NCBI RefSeq assembly: GCF_014841215.1
Contig: NZ_JACYTR010000004.1
Span: 62,001 to 126,000, forward strand
DNA: 64,000 bases
Direction: 5' to 3'
DNA from: Pseudomarimonas arenosa
Lineage (GTDB): Bacteria > Pseudomonadota > Gammaproteobacteria > Xanthomonadales > Xanthomonadaceae
Shown: piece by piece, positions 46,656 to 54,443 of the stretch
How positions within the stretch are numbered: the first letter of the stretch is position 1
Layout of the letters: every line of letters starts with the position of its first letter
Notes under the pieces: generated by a model
Databases searched by the model: none
Told to the model about the DNA's origin: nothing
What the model saw: only the letters and a program-made list of their open reading frames with translations
Made by a program: the position numbers and the translations under genes

Positions 46656-47182
46656 AAACACGCTCCTCGGAATGGAATGCCGGGCGTGAACTCGCTCTCG
46701 CCGGCGTCCCCCTCCTTCCGCGGCCTCTGGCCTGGAAATTGGTACGGACGGCTTGCCTCAAGCATGGTCCGTGCCAAGTGCTTGAATGGCCGGGGGTGGG
46801 TGTTCGTGTCGGGCGTTTGACGCCTCACGGTTGCTTCGTTAACTGATTGAAAGTGCTTGGAATTATTCGAAAATGGCGAAGTAGTGGGTTAAGCTGCTCA
46901 GGCCGGCGCTGAGCCGCTGAGACGGCCTGGTGTCAAGGGATTGGCGCGGGCGTGTTCGCTGATGGCGCTGCCCCCTCACCCCAACCCCTCTCCCTCCAGG
47001 GGAGAGGGGCTTAGCGGCCGCACTCTTACAATGCGCAGGGACCTTGAACCGAAGCGGATTCGAGCCCCACTCTCCTGGTGGGGTGAGGCGGGATTTCGAG
47101 CGGCGGCGCCGCGAGCTGCCGAACGCCCGTGCGCCTGCGTGCGCGCGGGCCGGGGCGCGGGGTGGGGTGAATGGGCACCCGA
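46656..47182. other. Intergenic region upstream of fliC1 with a dispersed GAGAGGGG palindrome
   Basis: The region holds the fliC1 promoter, then at 46985-47009 a perfect stem cccctctccc/gggagagggg with a 5-base loop, part of a longer CCCCTCACCCCAACCCCTCT-type repeat that is dispersed in many proteobacterial genomes. At 47145-47170 there is a G-rich stretch. The 107-codon minus frame at 46863-47186 is the usual spurious reading of such repeats. Confidence 0.6.
46761..46777 (-). promoter_or_regulatory. Sigma-54 promoter for fliC1
   Basis: Minus-strand TTGGCACGGACCATGCT: full TGGCACG -24 element and GC exactly ten bases after GG. It lies about 106 bp upstream of the fliC1 ATG. No sigma-28 match is seen in the same region. 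Confidence 0.75.
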
Positions 47183-47461
47183 TCAATGATGCTTCTTGTA
47201 GCTCTCCACCGAGCGCGACTTGGCGCTGAAGGCCTCCAGCTCGCGGCGTGCCTCGTCCTGCATGGCGAGCAGATGCTGCATCAGGTCGCGGGCGCGTTGC
47301 AGTAGCGCGACAAAGGGCGGCGTAGCCAGCTGTTCCACCGGCATTGCATGCAGGGTGGCGGCGTGCTCATCCATCAAGGCATGCGCGTCTTCCCAGCGCT
47401 GCTCTTCACAGCAGGCCTGCAGACGGTCGAGTTGATCGATGAGTTGTTGCAGCTCAGGCAT
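47183..47461 (-). CDS. fliT: FliT-like flagellar chaperone
   Basis: 92 residues, all helical: MPELQQLIDQLDRLQACCEE, QRWEDAHALMDEHAATLHAM, LLQRARDLMQHLLAMQDEAR. Size, position after fliS and helix pattern fit FliT, the chaperone of the cap protein FliD, though sequence identity in this family is weak. The ATG at 47461 overlaps the fliS2 end by 8 bp; the open frame extends to 47662 as a shadow of fliS2. Module 1 has no equivalent gene. Confidence 0.65.
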   Translation of the reverse strand: MPELQQLIDQLDRLQACCEEQRWEDAHALMDEHAATLHAMPVEQLATPPFVALLQRARDLMQHLLAMQDEARRELEAFSAKSRSVESYKKHH

Positions 47462-47891
47462 GGCGCGAGGTGGGCGTGGACGGGGGCTCCGTCGGCGGCT
47501 CACTGGCGCTGGGCGTTGCCAATTGGCGGAAAGCCTGCTCGATCGGGGTGAGCAAGCGTACCACCGCTCGCAGTCCCTCCAGATCGTTTTGCGCATTGGC
47601 CGAGACCAGTCTGGCCTCAGCGGTCGTATAGATCGATGAAAGGCGGTCGGCGATCTCGCCACCGCCGTCGTGGTCGAGTGAGGCGCGCAATGCCTCGAGA
47701 ATGGTGAGGACGGTATTGATGGTGGTCAGTTTTTCACTGATCTGGCCGTTCTGAATCTGCGTTTCGGCGAGGCGGATACGGTCGATGGCACCGCTCAGGA
47801 GAAGCGCTAGCTTGCGCTGTGGCGGCAGTTCGACGCCGCTGTGGATGGCAGCGGACTTGTAGGCGTCAGCGTTGCCGCGGGAGGGATACAT
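47454..47891 (-). CDS. fliS: Flagellin chaperone FliS (module 2)
   Basis: 145 residues with classical FliS features: MYPSRGNADAYKSAAIHSGV, KLALLLSGAIDRIRLAETQI, LRASLDHDGGGEIADRLSSI. A Pro/Thr-rich tail follows. ATG 47891 has GGAG upstream; an in-frame TTG at 47897 is less likely. Lies 18 bp after fliD2. Closer to the FliS norm than copy 1. Confidence 0.93.
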   Translation of the reverse strand: MYPSRGNADAYKSAAIHSGVELPPQRKLALLLSGAIDRIRLAETQIQNGQISEKLTTINTVLTILEALRASLDHDGGGEIADRLSSIYTTAEARLVSANAQNDLEGLRAVVRLLTPIEQAFRQLATPSASEPPTEPPSTPTSRHA

Positions 47892-47909
47892 CAACAATCT
47901 CCGTCATGC

Positions 47910-49289
47910 TCATGAGTTGGAGCTTGCCAGACCTTGCAGTTGTTGTGCCAGGAACTGACTGGTGCTGTTCAGCTGCGCGACCAGTGAGTCCAGCGCGATG
48001 AATTGCTTGCGGTAACGCTCTTCGATGCTTTCCAGCCGCCGCTCCAGCGTTTCGCGATCCTTGGCCACCAGATCCAACGAGCGAGTCAGGGCGTCGTTGC
48101 GCTGCGTCAATACGCCGTCGTTGGCCAGCACATCGCCCAGATAGCTCGACAGGTTCTGGGTCAGGGCGGCGTCTTCGCCGGAGTACAGCGATTTCACCGC
48201 GCTCGGATTGGCCGCCAGATTCTGGCTGAAGGTAGTGGCATTGAAGGTCAGCGTGCCATCGACCTGGGTATTGATGGCCAGATTGACTCCCGCTTCATTG
48301 GCCGCATTCAAGGCACCGCCAATGTAGCTGCGCAGCTGGCTGCGGGCGCTGCGCACGAAAATGTCGCCATTCAGAGCCTGCGCCGTGTTCGCCTCGGGGT
48401 CGTAGGCGGATACGTCGTCGAGCGTTTTCAGCACATTGTTGTAGGCCGTGACAAAGCCCTGCACGGCACCGCTGGCGCTGCTGCTGTCCTCGCTGACCGT
48501 CAGCTTGACAGTGACGCCGAGCTCGGCCTGCTTCAGCGTCAGGTCCAGGCCGCTGATGGCATCGTTGATCGAGTTGCTCGACGAGGTTCGCTTGACGCCG
48601 TCGATGTAGAACACGGCATCGCTGGCCGGCGTGCTTTCGCTCAAGGTGCCCGGCTGCGGGCTGTTCGGGTCGAAAGTGAAGGCCTCAAGACCGGTGCCCA
48701 CCGTTTGGCTGATGCTGATCTCACCGGCGCTACCGGTGATGCCGGAGGTCAGGCTCAGGCTGAAACCGTCGTCGCCATTGACCACGGCGGCTTGCACCTT
48801 GCCGCCGGAGGACTGGTTGATTGAACTGGCCAGGTCGTAGATGGTGGTGTCGGCGCCGACCACGACGTCGAAGCTGTCGCCATCGACCGAGAAGCTCAGC
48901 GTGCCGGTGGCCAAAGCGGCTTCGCCATCGGTGACCAGGGTGGGGTCGGACTGCAGCTTCTGCGCCGCAGCCAGCGATTCGACTTCGAGATCGAAGCTGC
49001 CCAGCGCCGGTGACTGTCCGGCGCTGATGCTGACGCCAATCCGGTCGGTGGCATCCGAGCTTGCCTTGCGGGCCTCGAAGACATTGCCCGTACGCAGCTT
49101 GTCGACCGCTGTCTGCAGCGAGGCAAAGGCCGACTTGACCTTGCCGATGGCCGAGATCTGCGCGTTGGCGCGTGCTTCGCGCCGATTCAGGATCAGGTCG
49201 GGCCCGGCGCGCTCGGCGGCGACCAGCTGGTTGACCAGGCTGGTGATGTCGAGGCCCGAGCCAAGACCGATGTTACTGATCAATGCCAT
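47910..49289 (-). CDS. fliD: Flagellar cap protein FliD (module 2)
   Basis: 459 residues, nearly the same length as FliD1 and alignable end to end (MALISNIGLGSGLDITSLVN at the start, LDSLVAQLNSTSQFLAQQLQ at the end). GGAG lies upstream of the ATG. Located between flaG and fliS2. Expected to fold FliC2 at the filament tip. Confidence 0.95.
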   Translation of the reverse strand: MALISNIGLGSGLDITSLVNQLVAAERAGPDLILNRREARANAQISAIGKVKSAFASLQTAVDKLRTGNVFEARKASSDATDRIGVSISAGQSPALGSFDLEVESLAAAQKLQSDPTLVTDGEAALATGTLSFSVDGDSFDVVVGADTTIYDLASSINQSSGGKVQAAVVNGDDGFSLSLTSGITGSAGEISISQTVGTGLEAFTFDPNSPQPGTLSESTPASDAVFYIDGVKRTSSSNSINDAISGLDLTLKQAELGVTVKLTVSEDSSSASGAVQGFVTAYNNVLKTLDDVSAYDPEANTAQALNGDIFVRSARSQLRSYIGGALNAANEAGVNLAINTQVDGTLTFNATTFSQNLAANPSAVKSLYSGEDAALTQNLSSYLGDVLANDGVLTQRNDALTRSLDLVAKDRETLERRLESIEERYRKQFIALDSLVAQLNSTSQFLAQQLQGLASSNS

Positions 49290-49349
49290 GGCTGCACTCC
49301 TTCATCGAATGCCTCTGCGACAGGAGGGCAGGCAGGCCTGCCCCCGGGG

Positions 49350-49622
49350 TCACCGGGCGCCGCGTTGGTCCAAGGCGGCGCGGGCCAACTCGATCGCCTC
49401 TTCGCGAGGGATCTGCCGCACGACTTCGCCGCTTTGCGAGTCGAGCACCTGCACAATCACGCGGCCCACGTCCGACTCTACTCGGAACTTGAGCTGGGTG
49501 CCGGCGGTCGCGTTGTCAAGAAACCGCTGCAGGCTGCGCGCGTCGGCCTGCGTGCCGGAGCCCGCTGAGCCATACGCCGCCGGTGAGGCGGTGGAACTGA
49601 TGGGAGGAAAACTGCTGCTCAT
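49350..49622 (-). CDS. flaG: FlaG family protein
   Basis: 90 residues. Low-complexity N-terminus, then the FlaG core: LQRFLDNATAGTQLKFRVES, DVGRVIVQVLDSQSGEVVRQ, IPREEAIELARA. FlaG proteins affect filament length in polar flagellates. The ATG at 49622 follows GGAGGGTGAGTC; an open frame upstream reaches 49658. Present only in module 2. Confidence 0.9.
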   Translation of the reverse strand: MSSSFPPISSTASPAAYGSAGSGTQADARSLQRFLDNATAGTQLKFRVESDVGRVIVQVLDSQSGEVVRQIPREEAIELARAALDQRGAR

Positions 49623-49660
49623 ATGACTCACCCTCCGGGGACGGTGCCCGATGGACAAGC

Positions 49661-49688
49661 GCCGGCCTGAGCTTACGCCCAGGCCGGC
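49661..49688 (-). terminator. Hairpin after fliC2
   Basis: gccggcctg at 49661-49669 and caggccggc at 49680-49688 form a perfect 9-bp stem with a 10-base loop, about 50 bp past the fliC2 stop. On the minus strand it is followed by GCTTGT, a weak T content, so it may give partial termination ahead of flaG-fliD2. Confidence 0.5.
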
Positions 49689-49739
49689 TCCGGTTTCATC
49701 CTGATTGTCCTACGACTTCGAAGATCGAACTGTGATCCC

Positions 49740-52106
49740 TTAGCGCAAGAGGCTCAGAACATTCTGCGGCAACTGGTTGGCCTGGGCCAGAATCGCCACA
49801 CCGGCCTGCTGCAGGATCTGCGCGCGGGTCAGGTTGGCGGTTTCAGCTGCGAAGTCGGCATCGAGGATGCGCGACCGCGAAGCAGCCAGGTTCTCAGCGG
49901 TGCCCTGCAGGTTGGCGATGGTCGACTCGAAGCGGTTCTGAATCGCACCGAAGTCACTGCGCAGCGAGCTGACCGATTGCAGAGCCGAGTCGATGCGGAC
50001 AATCGCTTCGTCGGCTGCGGTGGTGGTGAGCACGTTGACATCGTTCAGCGAACCGTTGCTGGTCGCCACTTCGGTGGTGGTGAAGCCTATGGTGGTGGCA
50101 TCGCTACCGCCGACGGTGAAGGCCAGGGCCGATTGCAGCTGCAGCTTGCCGTCGGTGCTGATCGACGCGAACACACCGTTGGCGTTGGTGTTGATGTCGT
50201 CCGCCAAGGCCTGCGCGGTGTCGTAAGTGCCGCTAAAGGTGCTGGTCTTACCGGTGCCGTCGAGGATGGTCAGGCTGGACAAAGTCACCGTCCCGGCGCC
50301 GATGCCGGCCGTGCCGGTGGCGTTGCCAAAGCCTGCCGCCGCCGCATTGCTACCGGGATCTGCGCCGGTGATCGTGACCGCGGCGGAGCCAAGCGTGTCA
50401 TTGGTGATGCTAATGGTGCCGCCGTTCTCGGTGACGGTATAGCCGGTCAGCTGGCTTTCCAGGTCCGCGGCCAACAAGGCTGCACTCGCATAGTCCTGAT
50501 CCAGAGTCACGGTAGTGCCATCGACATCAAACGAGGCATTGGTGGTGACGACGCCGGTCTGGTTGCCGAAGCCGGCCGAGGTGGCCCGCGCATTGGCATT
50601 GGTGATCGCCACCGGCGTGGCGCCGGAATTCAAGACAATGGAGATGTCGCCTGCATTGTTCGAGACGGTGTACACACCTGCGCCGGCACCGGTATCGAGA
50701 TCGGCCTGGATCGCGGCGGCCACATCGTCAAAGGTGGCATAGTTGTCGTCGAGGGTGACGTTGAATCCGTCAACGTCGAAGGTGGCTGTGGTCGCCGTAT
50801 TGGCGGCCGTGATACCGGTTTCATTGACGATGCCGGAGGCTACCGCGCCCAGGTTCGCATTGCTGATCACGGTGGCAGCTGAGCCGGCGGCGTTGTTGAC
50901 GATGCGATAGTCGTTGCCGCCCGCGTCTTCAACCGTATAAGCGCCCGGAGCCGCGGTATTCAGTTGCGATTGAATCTCGGCCAGTACACCCGCCTTGTCG
51001 GTCAGGTCGGTAGTGAGATTAACGGTATTGCCATCGACCTGGAACGATGCGCCTGTGCCACCCGCGGTGCCCGCGCTGTTCTCCAGGCCCAGGGCCTGGG
51101 AGTTGGCGTCGGCGTCGGAGATGACCACCGCGGCAGCATTGCCGACATCGGTGAAGGTCAGCTGGCCAGCGGAGAAGCCAACAGTCGGGCCGGCGCCGGT
51201 CACTGCGACGATCTGGGCCTGAATCTCTGCAGCCAGCGCTGTTCCGTCAACGAAGGCCTGGTTCAGCGTGATACCGACGGTGGCGCCGTCGATGGTGACG
51301 TCGAACTGGGCAAGGTTGGCGCCGCTGAAGTCATAAGCATTGCCGCCGCCGGGGTTGAAGCTGGCTTCGATTGACTGCGTGTTGCTGCCGTCGAACGTCA
51401 CCGTGCTGAAATTGGTTGTGCCGGTGGTGATGGTGACTTGTCCGGTATCACCAAACAGTCGGTTCGACGCGGCAATTTCCAGACTGCCATCGGCAGTGCC
51501 GGCAGTGCCGAACAACAACGAAGACGGCGTGACATCCAGGCTGCCGCCGGTAGCGGTGGCGCCCAGCGCATTCGACACAGCTTCGGCAATCTTGCCGATG
51601 TTGTTGGCGCGGGTGCTGGAATCCAGATTCAGGCTGATGGTTTCACCGGCGTTCGAGCCGACCTGGAAGGTGGCCTTGCCGAAGGTGCCGTCGAGAATCT
51701 TCTGACCATTGAACGAGGTCTGCGAGGCGGTGCGCTCGATCTCGGCCAGACGCTGCTGCACTTCGGCGTTCAGCGCGGCGCGATCGGAGGCGCTATTGGT
51801 GGCATTGCGGGCCTGCACGGCCAGCTCACGAATACGCTGCAGGTTGTTGCTGATCTCACCCAATGCGCCTTCGGCGGTCTGCGACAGCGAAATGCCGTCA
51901 TTCGCGTTGCGCACCGCAACATTCAAGCCGCGAATCTGGGTGCTGAAGCGTTCGGAAATCGCCAGACCGGCGGCGTCGTCCTTGGCGCTGTTGATGCGCA
52001 GGCCGGAAGACAGTCGCTGCAGGGACGTCGCCAGGGACAGCGCAGAATTGGTCAGATTGCGCTGAGCGTTGAGCGACTGGACGTTGGTGTTGATGACCTG
52101 TGTCAT
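49740..52106 (-). CDS. fliC: Flagellin FliC2 (large, repeat-containing)
   Basis: 788 residues, paralogue of FliC1. D0/D1 ends are nearly the same ([37 protein letters not shown]). The central part has the same plan of flagellin-IN-like units, with F(Q/D)VDG at about 355, 443 and 526. CTGGAG precedes the ATG and a strong sigma-28 promoter lies about 95 bp upstream. It heads the fliC2-flaG-fliD2-fliS2-fliT module. Confidence 0.96.
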   Translation of the reverse strand: MTQVINTNVQSLNAQRNLTNSALSLATSLQRLSSGLRINSAKDDAAGLAISERFSTQIRGLNVAVRNANDGISLSQTAEGALGEISNNLQRIRELAVQARNATNSASDRAALNAEVQQRLAEIERTASQTSFNGQKILDGTFGKATFQVGSNAGETISLNLDSSTRANNIGKIAEAVSNALGATATGGSLDVTPSSLLFGTAGTADGSLEIAASNRLFGDTGQVTITTGTTNFSTVTFDGSNTQSIEASFNPGGGNAYDFSGANLAQFDVTIDGATVGITLNQAFVDGTALAAEIQAQIVAVTGAGPTVGFSAGQLTFTDVGNAAAVVISDADANSQALGLENSAGTAGGTGASFQVDGNTVNLTTDLTDKAGVLAEIQSQLNTAAPGAYTVEDAGGNDYRIVNNAAGSAATVISNANLGAVASGIVNETGITAANTATTATFDVDGFNVTLDDNYATFDDVAAAIQADLDTGAGAGVYTVSNNAGDISIVLNSGATPVAITNANARATSAGFGNQTGVVTTNASFDVDGTTVTLDQDYASAALLAADLESQLTGYTVTENGGTISITNDTLGSAAVTITGADPGSNAAAAGFGNATGTAGIGAGTVTLSSLTILDGTGKTSTFSGTYDTAQALADDINTNANGVFASISTDGKLQLQSALAFTVGGSDATTIGFTTTEVATSNGSLNDVNVLTTTAADEAIVRIDSALQSVSSLRSDFGAIQNRFESTIANLQGTAENLAASRSRILDADFAAETANLTRAQILQQAGVAILAQANQLPQNVLSLLR
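50286..51050 (-). repeat. Three flagellin-IN-like coding repeats in fliC2
   Basis: Same arrangement as in fliC1, with units of about 83-88 residues. Units in equal positions of the two flagellins look more alike than units within one protein (for example NYATF and GFGNQTG/AFGNQTG occur in the same unit of both), so the repeats predate the gene duplication. Confidence 0.72.
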
Positions 52107-52199
52107 GAGAGGTTCTCCAGTAGGATTTGCTGCTCGGCATTGGGTGAGCCGGTTCCTGCAGCGTTCCGACCACCCGGTCTTCGTGCGCTGCTGAGAAAG

Positions 52200-52226
52200 T
52201 TATCGGCGACCGCTGGGAGAACTTTA
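52200..52226 (-). promoter_or_regulatory. Sigma-28 (FliA) promoter for fliC2
   Basis: Minus-strand TAAAGTT, 12 bases, GCCGATAA: an exact match to the core sigma-28 elements (TAAAGTTT-N11-GCCGATAA with the last -35 base changed). It lies about 94 bp upstream of the fliC2 ATG. Confidence 0.88.
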
Positions 52227-52410
52227 GGTTTGAAGCTCGAAAATTTTCGATTTGTGGGCCTGATCACGAATATTGCCCGCTGCTTCACATGGCCTTGATT
52301 TTCAGGGGTTTGGCGCAGGCGGCAATCGTGATTGAGGTGTGATGATTTGCCCCACTGAGTGGCTTTTCGGGCAGGTACCACGGCAAGCGTGAGCGTGCGG
52401 TCCCGTTTGG

Positions 52411-53170
52411 CTGGCTTCGACGCGCTCAGCCAGCGTGTTGCTGCCGCGATTCGCACGATGACGCACCCTGAGCTTGCCGAAGGGTGCCTGGAGAGGCGAG
52501 GCGTTTACGGATGCCCAGAACACCGTCGCGTGTTCATATCGACCCGCGTTGCGCACGTGCAATATTACCGACGGTACTGGCTTCGTCCAGCTGGCTTCCA
52601 TGCGCTCAGTCAGCGTGTTGCTGCCCGCAATTCGCACGATGACGCACCCTGAGCTCGCCGAAGGGTGCCTGGAGCGGCGAGGCGTTTACGGATGCCCACA
52701 ACACCATCGCTTGTTCATATCGACCTGCGTTGTGCACGTGCAATATTACCGACGATACTGGCTTCGTCCCGCTGGCTTCGACGCGCTCAGCCAGCGTGTT
52801 GCTGCCGCGATTCGCACGATGACGCACCCTGAGCTTGCCGAAGGGTGCCTGGAGCGGCGAGGCGTTTACGGATGCCCAGCACACCGTCGCGTGTTCATAT
52901 CGACCCGCGTTGCGCACGTGCAATATTACCGACGGTACTGGCTTCGTCCAGCTGGCTTCCATGCGCTCAGTCAGCGTGTTGCTGCCCGCGATTCGCACGA
53001 TGACGCACCCTGAGCTCGCCGAAGGGTGCCTGGAGCGGCGATGCGTTGAAGGATCCCCAGAACACCTACGGACGCTCATTGCGACGCGCGCCGCGCACGG
53101 CAATCTGCCCGACGGTGCTGGCTTCGTTCTGCTGGCTTCGACTGGCTCAGCCAGCGTGTTGCTGCTCGGC
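52411..53170. repeat. 180-bp tandem repeat array, order A-B-A-B-A'
   Basis: Units begin with ctggcttc at 52411 (A1), 52591 (B1), 52772 (A2), 52952 (B2) and 53132 (A', partial). A1 and A2 differ at about two positions in 180; A and B differ more, and B2 diverges in its second half. Each unit contains an imperfect inverted pair, in A1 cttcgacgcgctcag (52415-52429) and ctgagcttgccgaag (52468-52482). The pattern implies that a 361-bp A-B block was duplicated recently. Reading frames are open on both strands only because the units are close to multiples of three. Confidence 0.85.
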
Positions 53171-53216
53171 CTGCTTCGTCGGCGCGGTGGCGTCGTGCGG
53201 CGGTACTTTGCTGGCC

Positions 53217-54443
53217 TTACAGCAGATTGAACAGCGACAGATTCTGTACGCGAAGGAAGCTTTGCTGTGCCGCTTCCAGTGATTGCAGCTGGAACGACAG
53301 TCGACTGATGGCTTCTGCATAATCGGTGTCGCGCACTTCGCTGAGGGTGCGGCGCAGTATCTCGTCCTCGGCGGCCCGCTGTTGCTCGGTGGCGTCGACC
53401 AGTTGCAGGCGGGCGCCGATGCCGGCGCGGCTGTCGATGAGCGAGTTGCCGGCCTGTTGCAGGTCCTCGATCACCGCATAGAAGGAATTCTGCCGGGTGG
53501 CTTTCTCGGCCGGCGTGGTATTGGCCAGATTGACGGTGTCGATCAGGGCCTGGATCGAGTCGAACACATCGCGGGTGGGCGAGGGGCGTACGGTAAAGGT
53601 GTCGCCATCGGCGGGCTGGCCAGTGAGCACCAATTGCACGCCGAGAAAGCCGATCGGCTGGCCGGGCTGATAGGTGCCGGTGGCGATCACTGCATTGGGC
53701 GGGTTGTCCTCGGTCACCGTCCACTGCGTGCTGGGCGGCGGGCCGACCACATCGTTGAAGGTGACGGTGTAGGGCAGGGTGGTCCATTGCGCCGGGTCGG
53801 TGAAGCCGGTGGCAGAGAGTACGCCGGTGCCGGTATTCGGGCCGCCTTCGCGTATGGCGATCTCTCCGTTGCCGGTGCGAATGCGCTGGAATACTTCGCT
53901 GCCCGGGTCGGAATCGGCGATGGTCAGGTCGGGGCCGATTTCGATCCGGCGCTGACGCTGGTCGCCGACGTAGTCATAGCCACCCGCGCCATTGGCAACG
54001 AATGGCGGGCTGCTGTCGGTGGTACCGCCGAACAGATAACGGCCAGTGCCATCGGTGGTGTTGGCCAACTGGGCCATCGCCTCTTTCATCAAGGCCAGTT
54101 CGCGCAGCATGCCCTGCAGCGATTCGGCGGTCTGGATGGCCGAGTTGGCCTGGATCGCCAGTTCCTGGGCGCGCTGCAGCAGTTGCCCGGCCTGTTGAAT
54201 CGTCGCTTCTTCCTTCTGCAGACGGTTCTGCAGGAAGGTAGCGTTATCGCCCCAGCGGGAGATCTCAGCCAGCGAACGATCGATCGCCTCGCCGATGCCG
54301 GCGCCGATCGGGTCGTCCTTGGCCGTGGTGATGCGACGGCCCGACGATACCTCGAGCTGCGTGCGCGCGATCTGCGACTGCTGCCGCAGCATCTGGAAAA
54401 TGGCGCGCTCGAAGACCGAGGCGCTGGAGATTCTGGAGGTCAT
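53217..54443 (-). CDS. flgL: Hook-filament junction protein FlgL
   Basis: 408 residues, flagellin-like ends: MTSRISSASVFERAIFQMLR, VSSGRRITTAKDDPIGAGIG, and AISRLSFQLQSLEAAQQSFL at the C-terminus. An inserted domain near the middle carries beta-rich sequence (TVTFNDVVGPPPSTQWTVTE), giving the extra length compared with the roughly 300-residue enteric FlgL. ATGA overlap with flgK. Confidence 0.95.
   Translation of the reverse strand: MTSRISSASVFERAIFQMLRQQSQIARTQLEVSSGRRITTAKDDPIGAGIGEAIDRSLAEISRWGDNATFLQNRLQKEEATIQQAGQLLQRAQELAIQANSAIQTAESLQGMLRELALMKEAMAQLANTTDGTGRYLFGGTTDSSPPFVANGAGGYDYVGDQRQRRIEIGPDLTIADSDPGSEVFQRIRTGNGEIAIREGGPNTGTGVLSATGFTDPAQWTTLPYTVTFNDVVGPPPSTQWTVTEDNPPNAVIATGTYQPGQPIGFLGVQLVLTGQPADGDTFTVRPSPTRDVFDSIQALIDTVNLANTTPAEKATRQNSFYAVIEDLQQAGNSLIDSRAGIGARLQLVDATEQQRAAEDEILRRTLSEVRDTDYAEAISRLSFQLQSLEAAQQSFLRVQNLSLFNLL

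Larger units (their letters stand above)
52107..53216. other. Intergenic region between flgL and fliC2
   Basis: 1.1 kb with no gene. From right to left it contains the repeat array, then about 170 bp with moderately lower GC, then the sigma-28 promoter and fliC2 leader. The open frames at 52474-53013 (plus) and 52606-53787 (minus) are repeat readings. Confidence 0.8.

Noticed and set aside
46863-47186. 107-codon protein upstream of fliC1
   Set aside because: It is a translation of the GAGAGGGG-type dispersed repeat, a common false gene.
52411-53170. CRISPR array
   Set aside because: Units are 180 bp and contiguous with no variable spacers; no cas genes nearby.
52606-53787. 393-codon minus-strand open frame over the repeat array and into flgL
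   Set aside because: It reads antisense-frame through flgL and the 180-bp repeats; composition is Arg/Pro/Ala shadow and repeats of the DNA array, with no domain.
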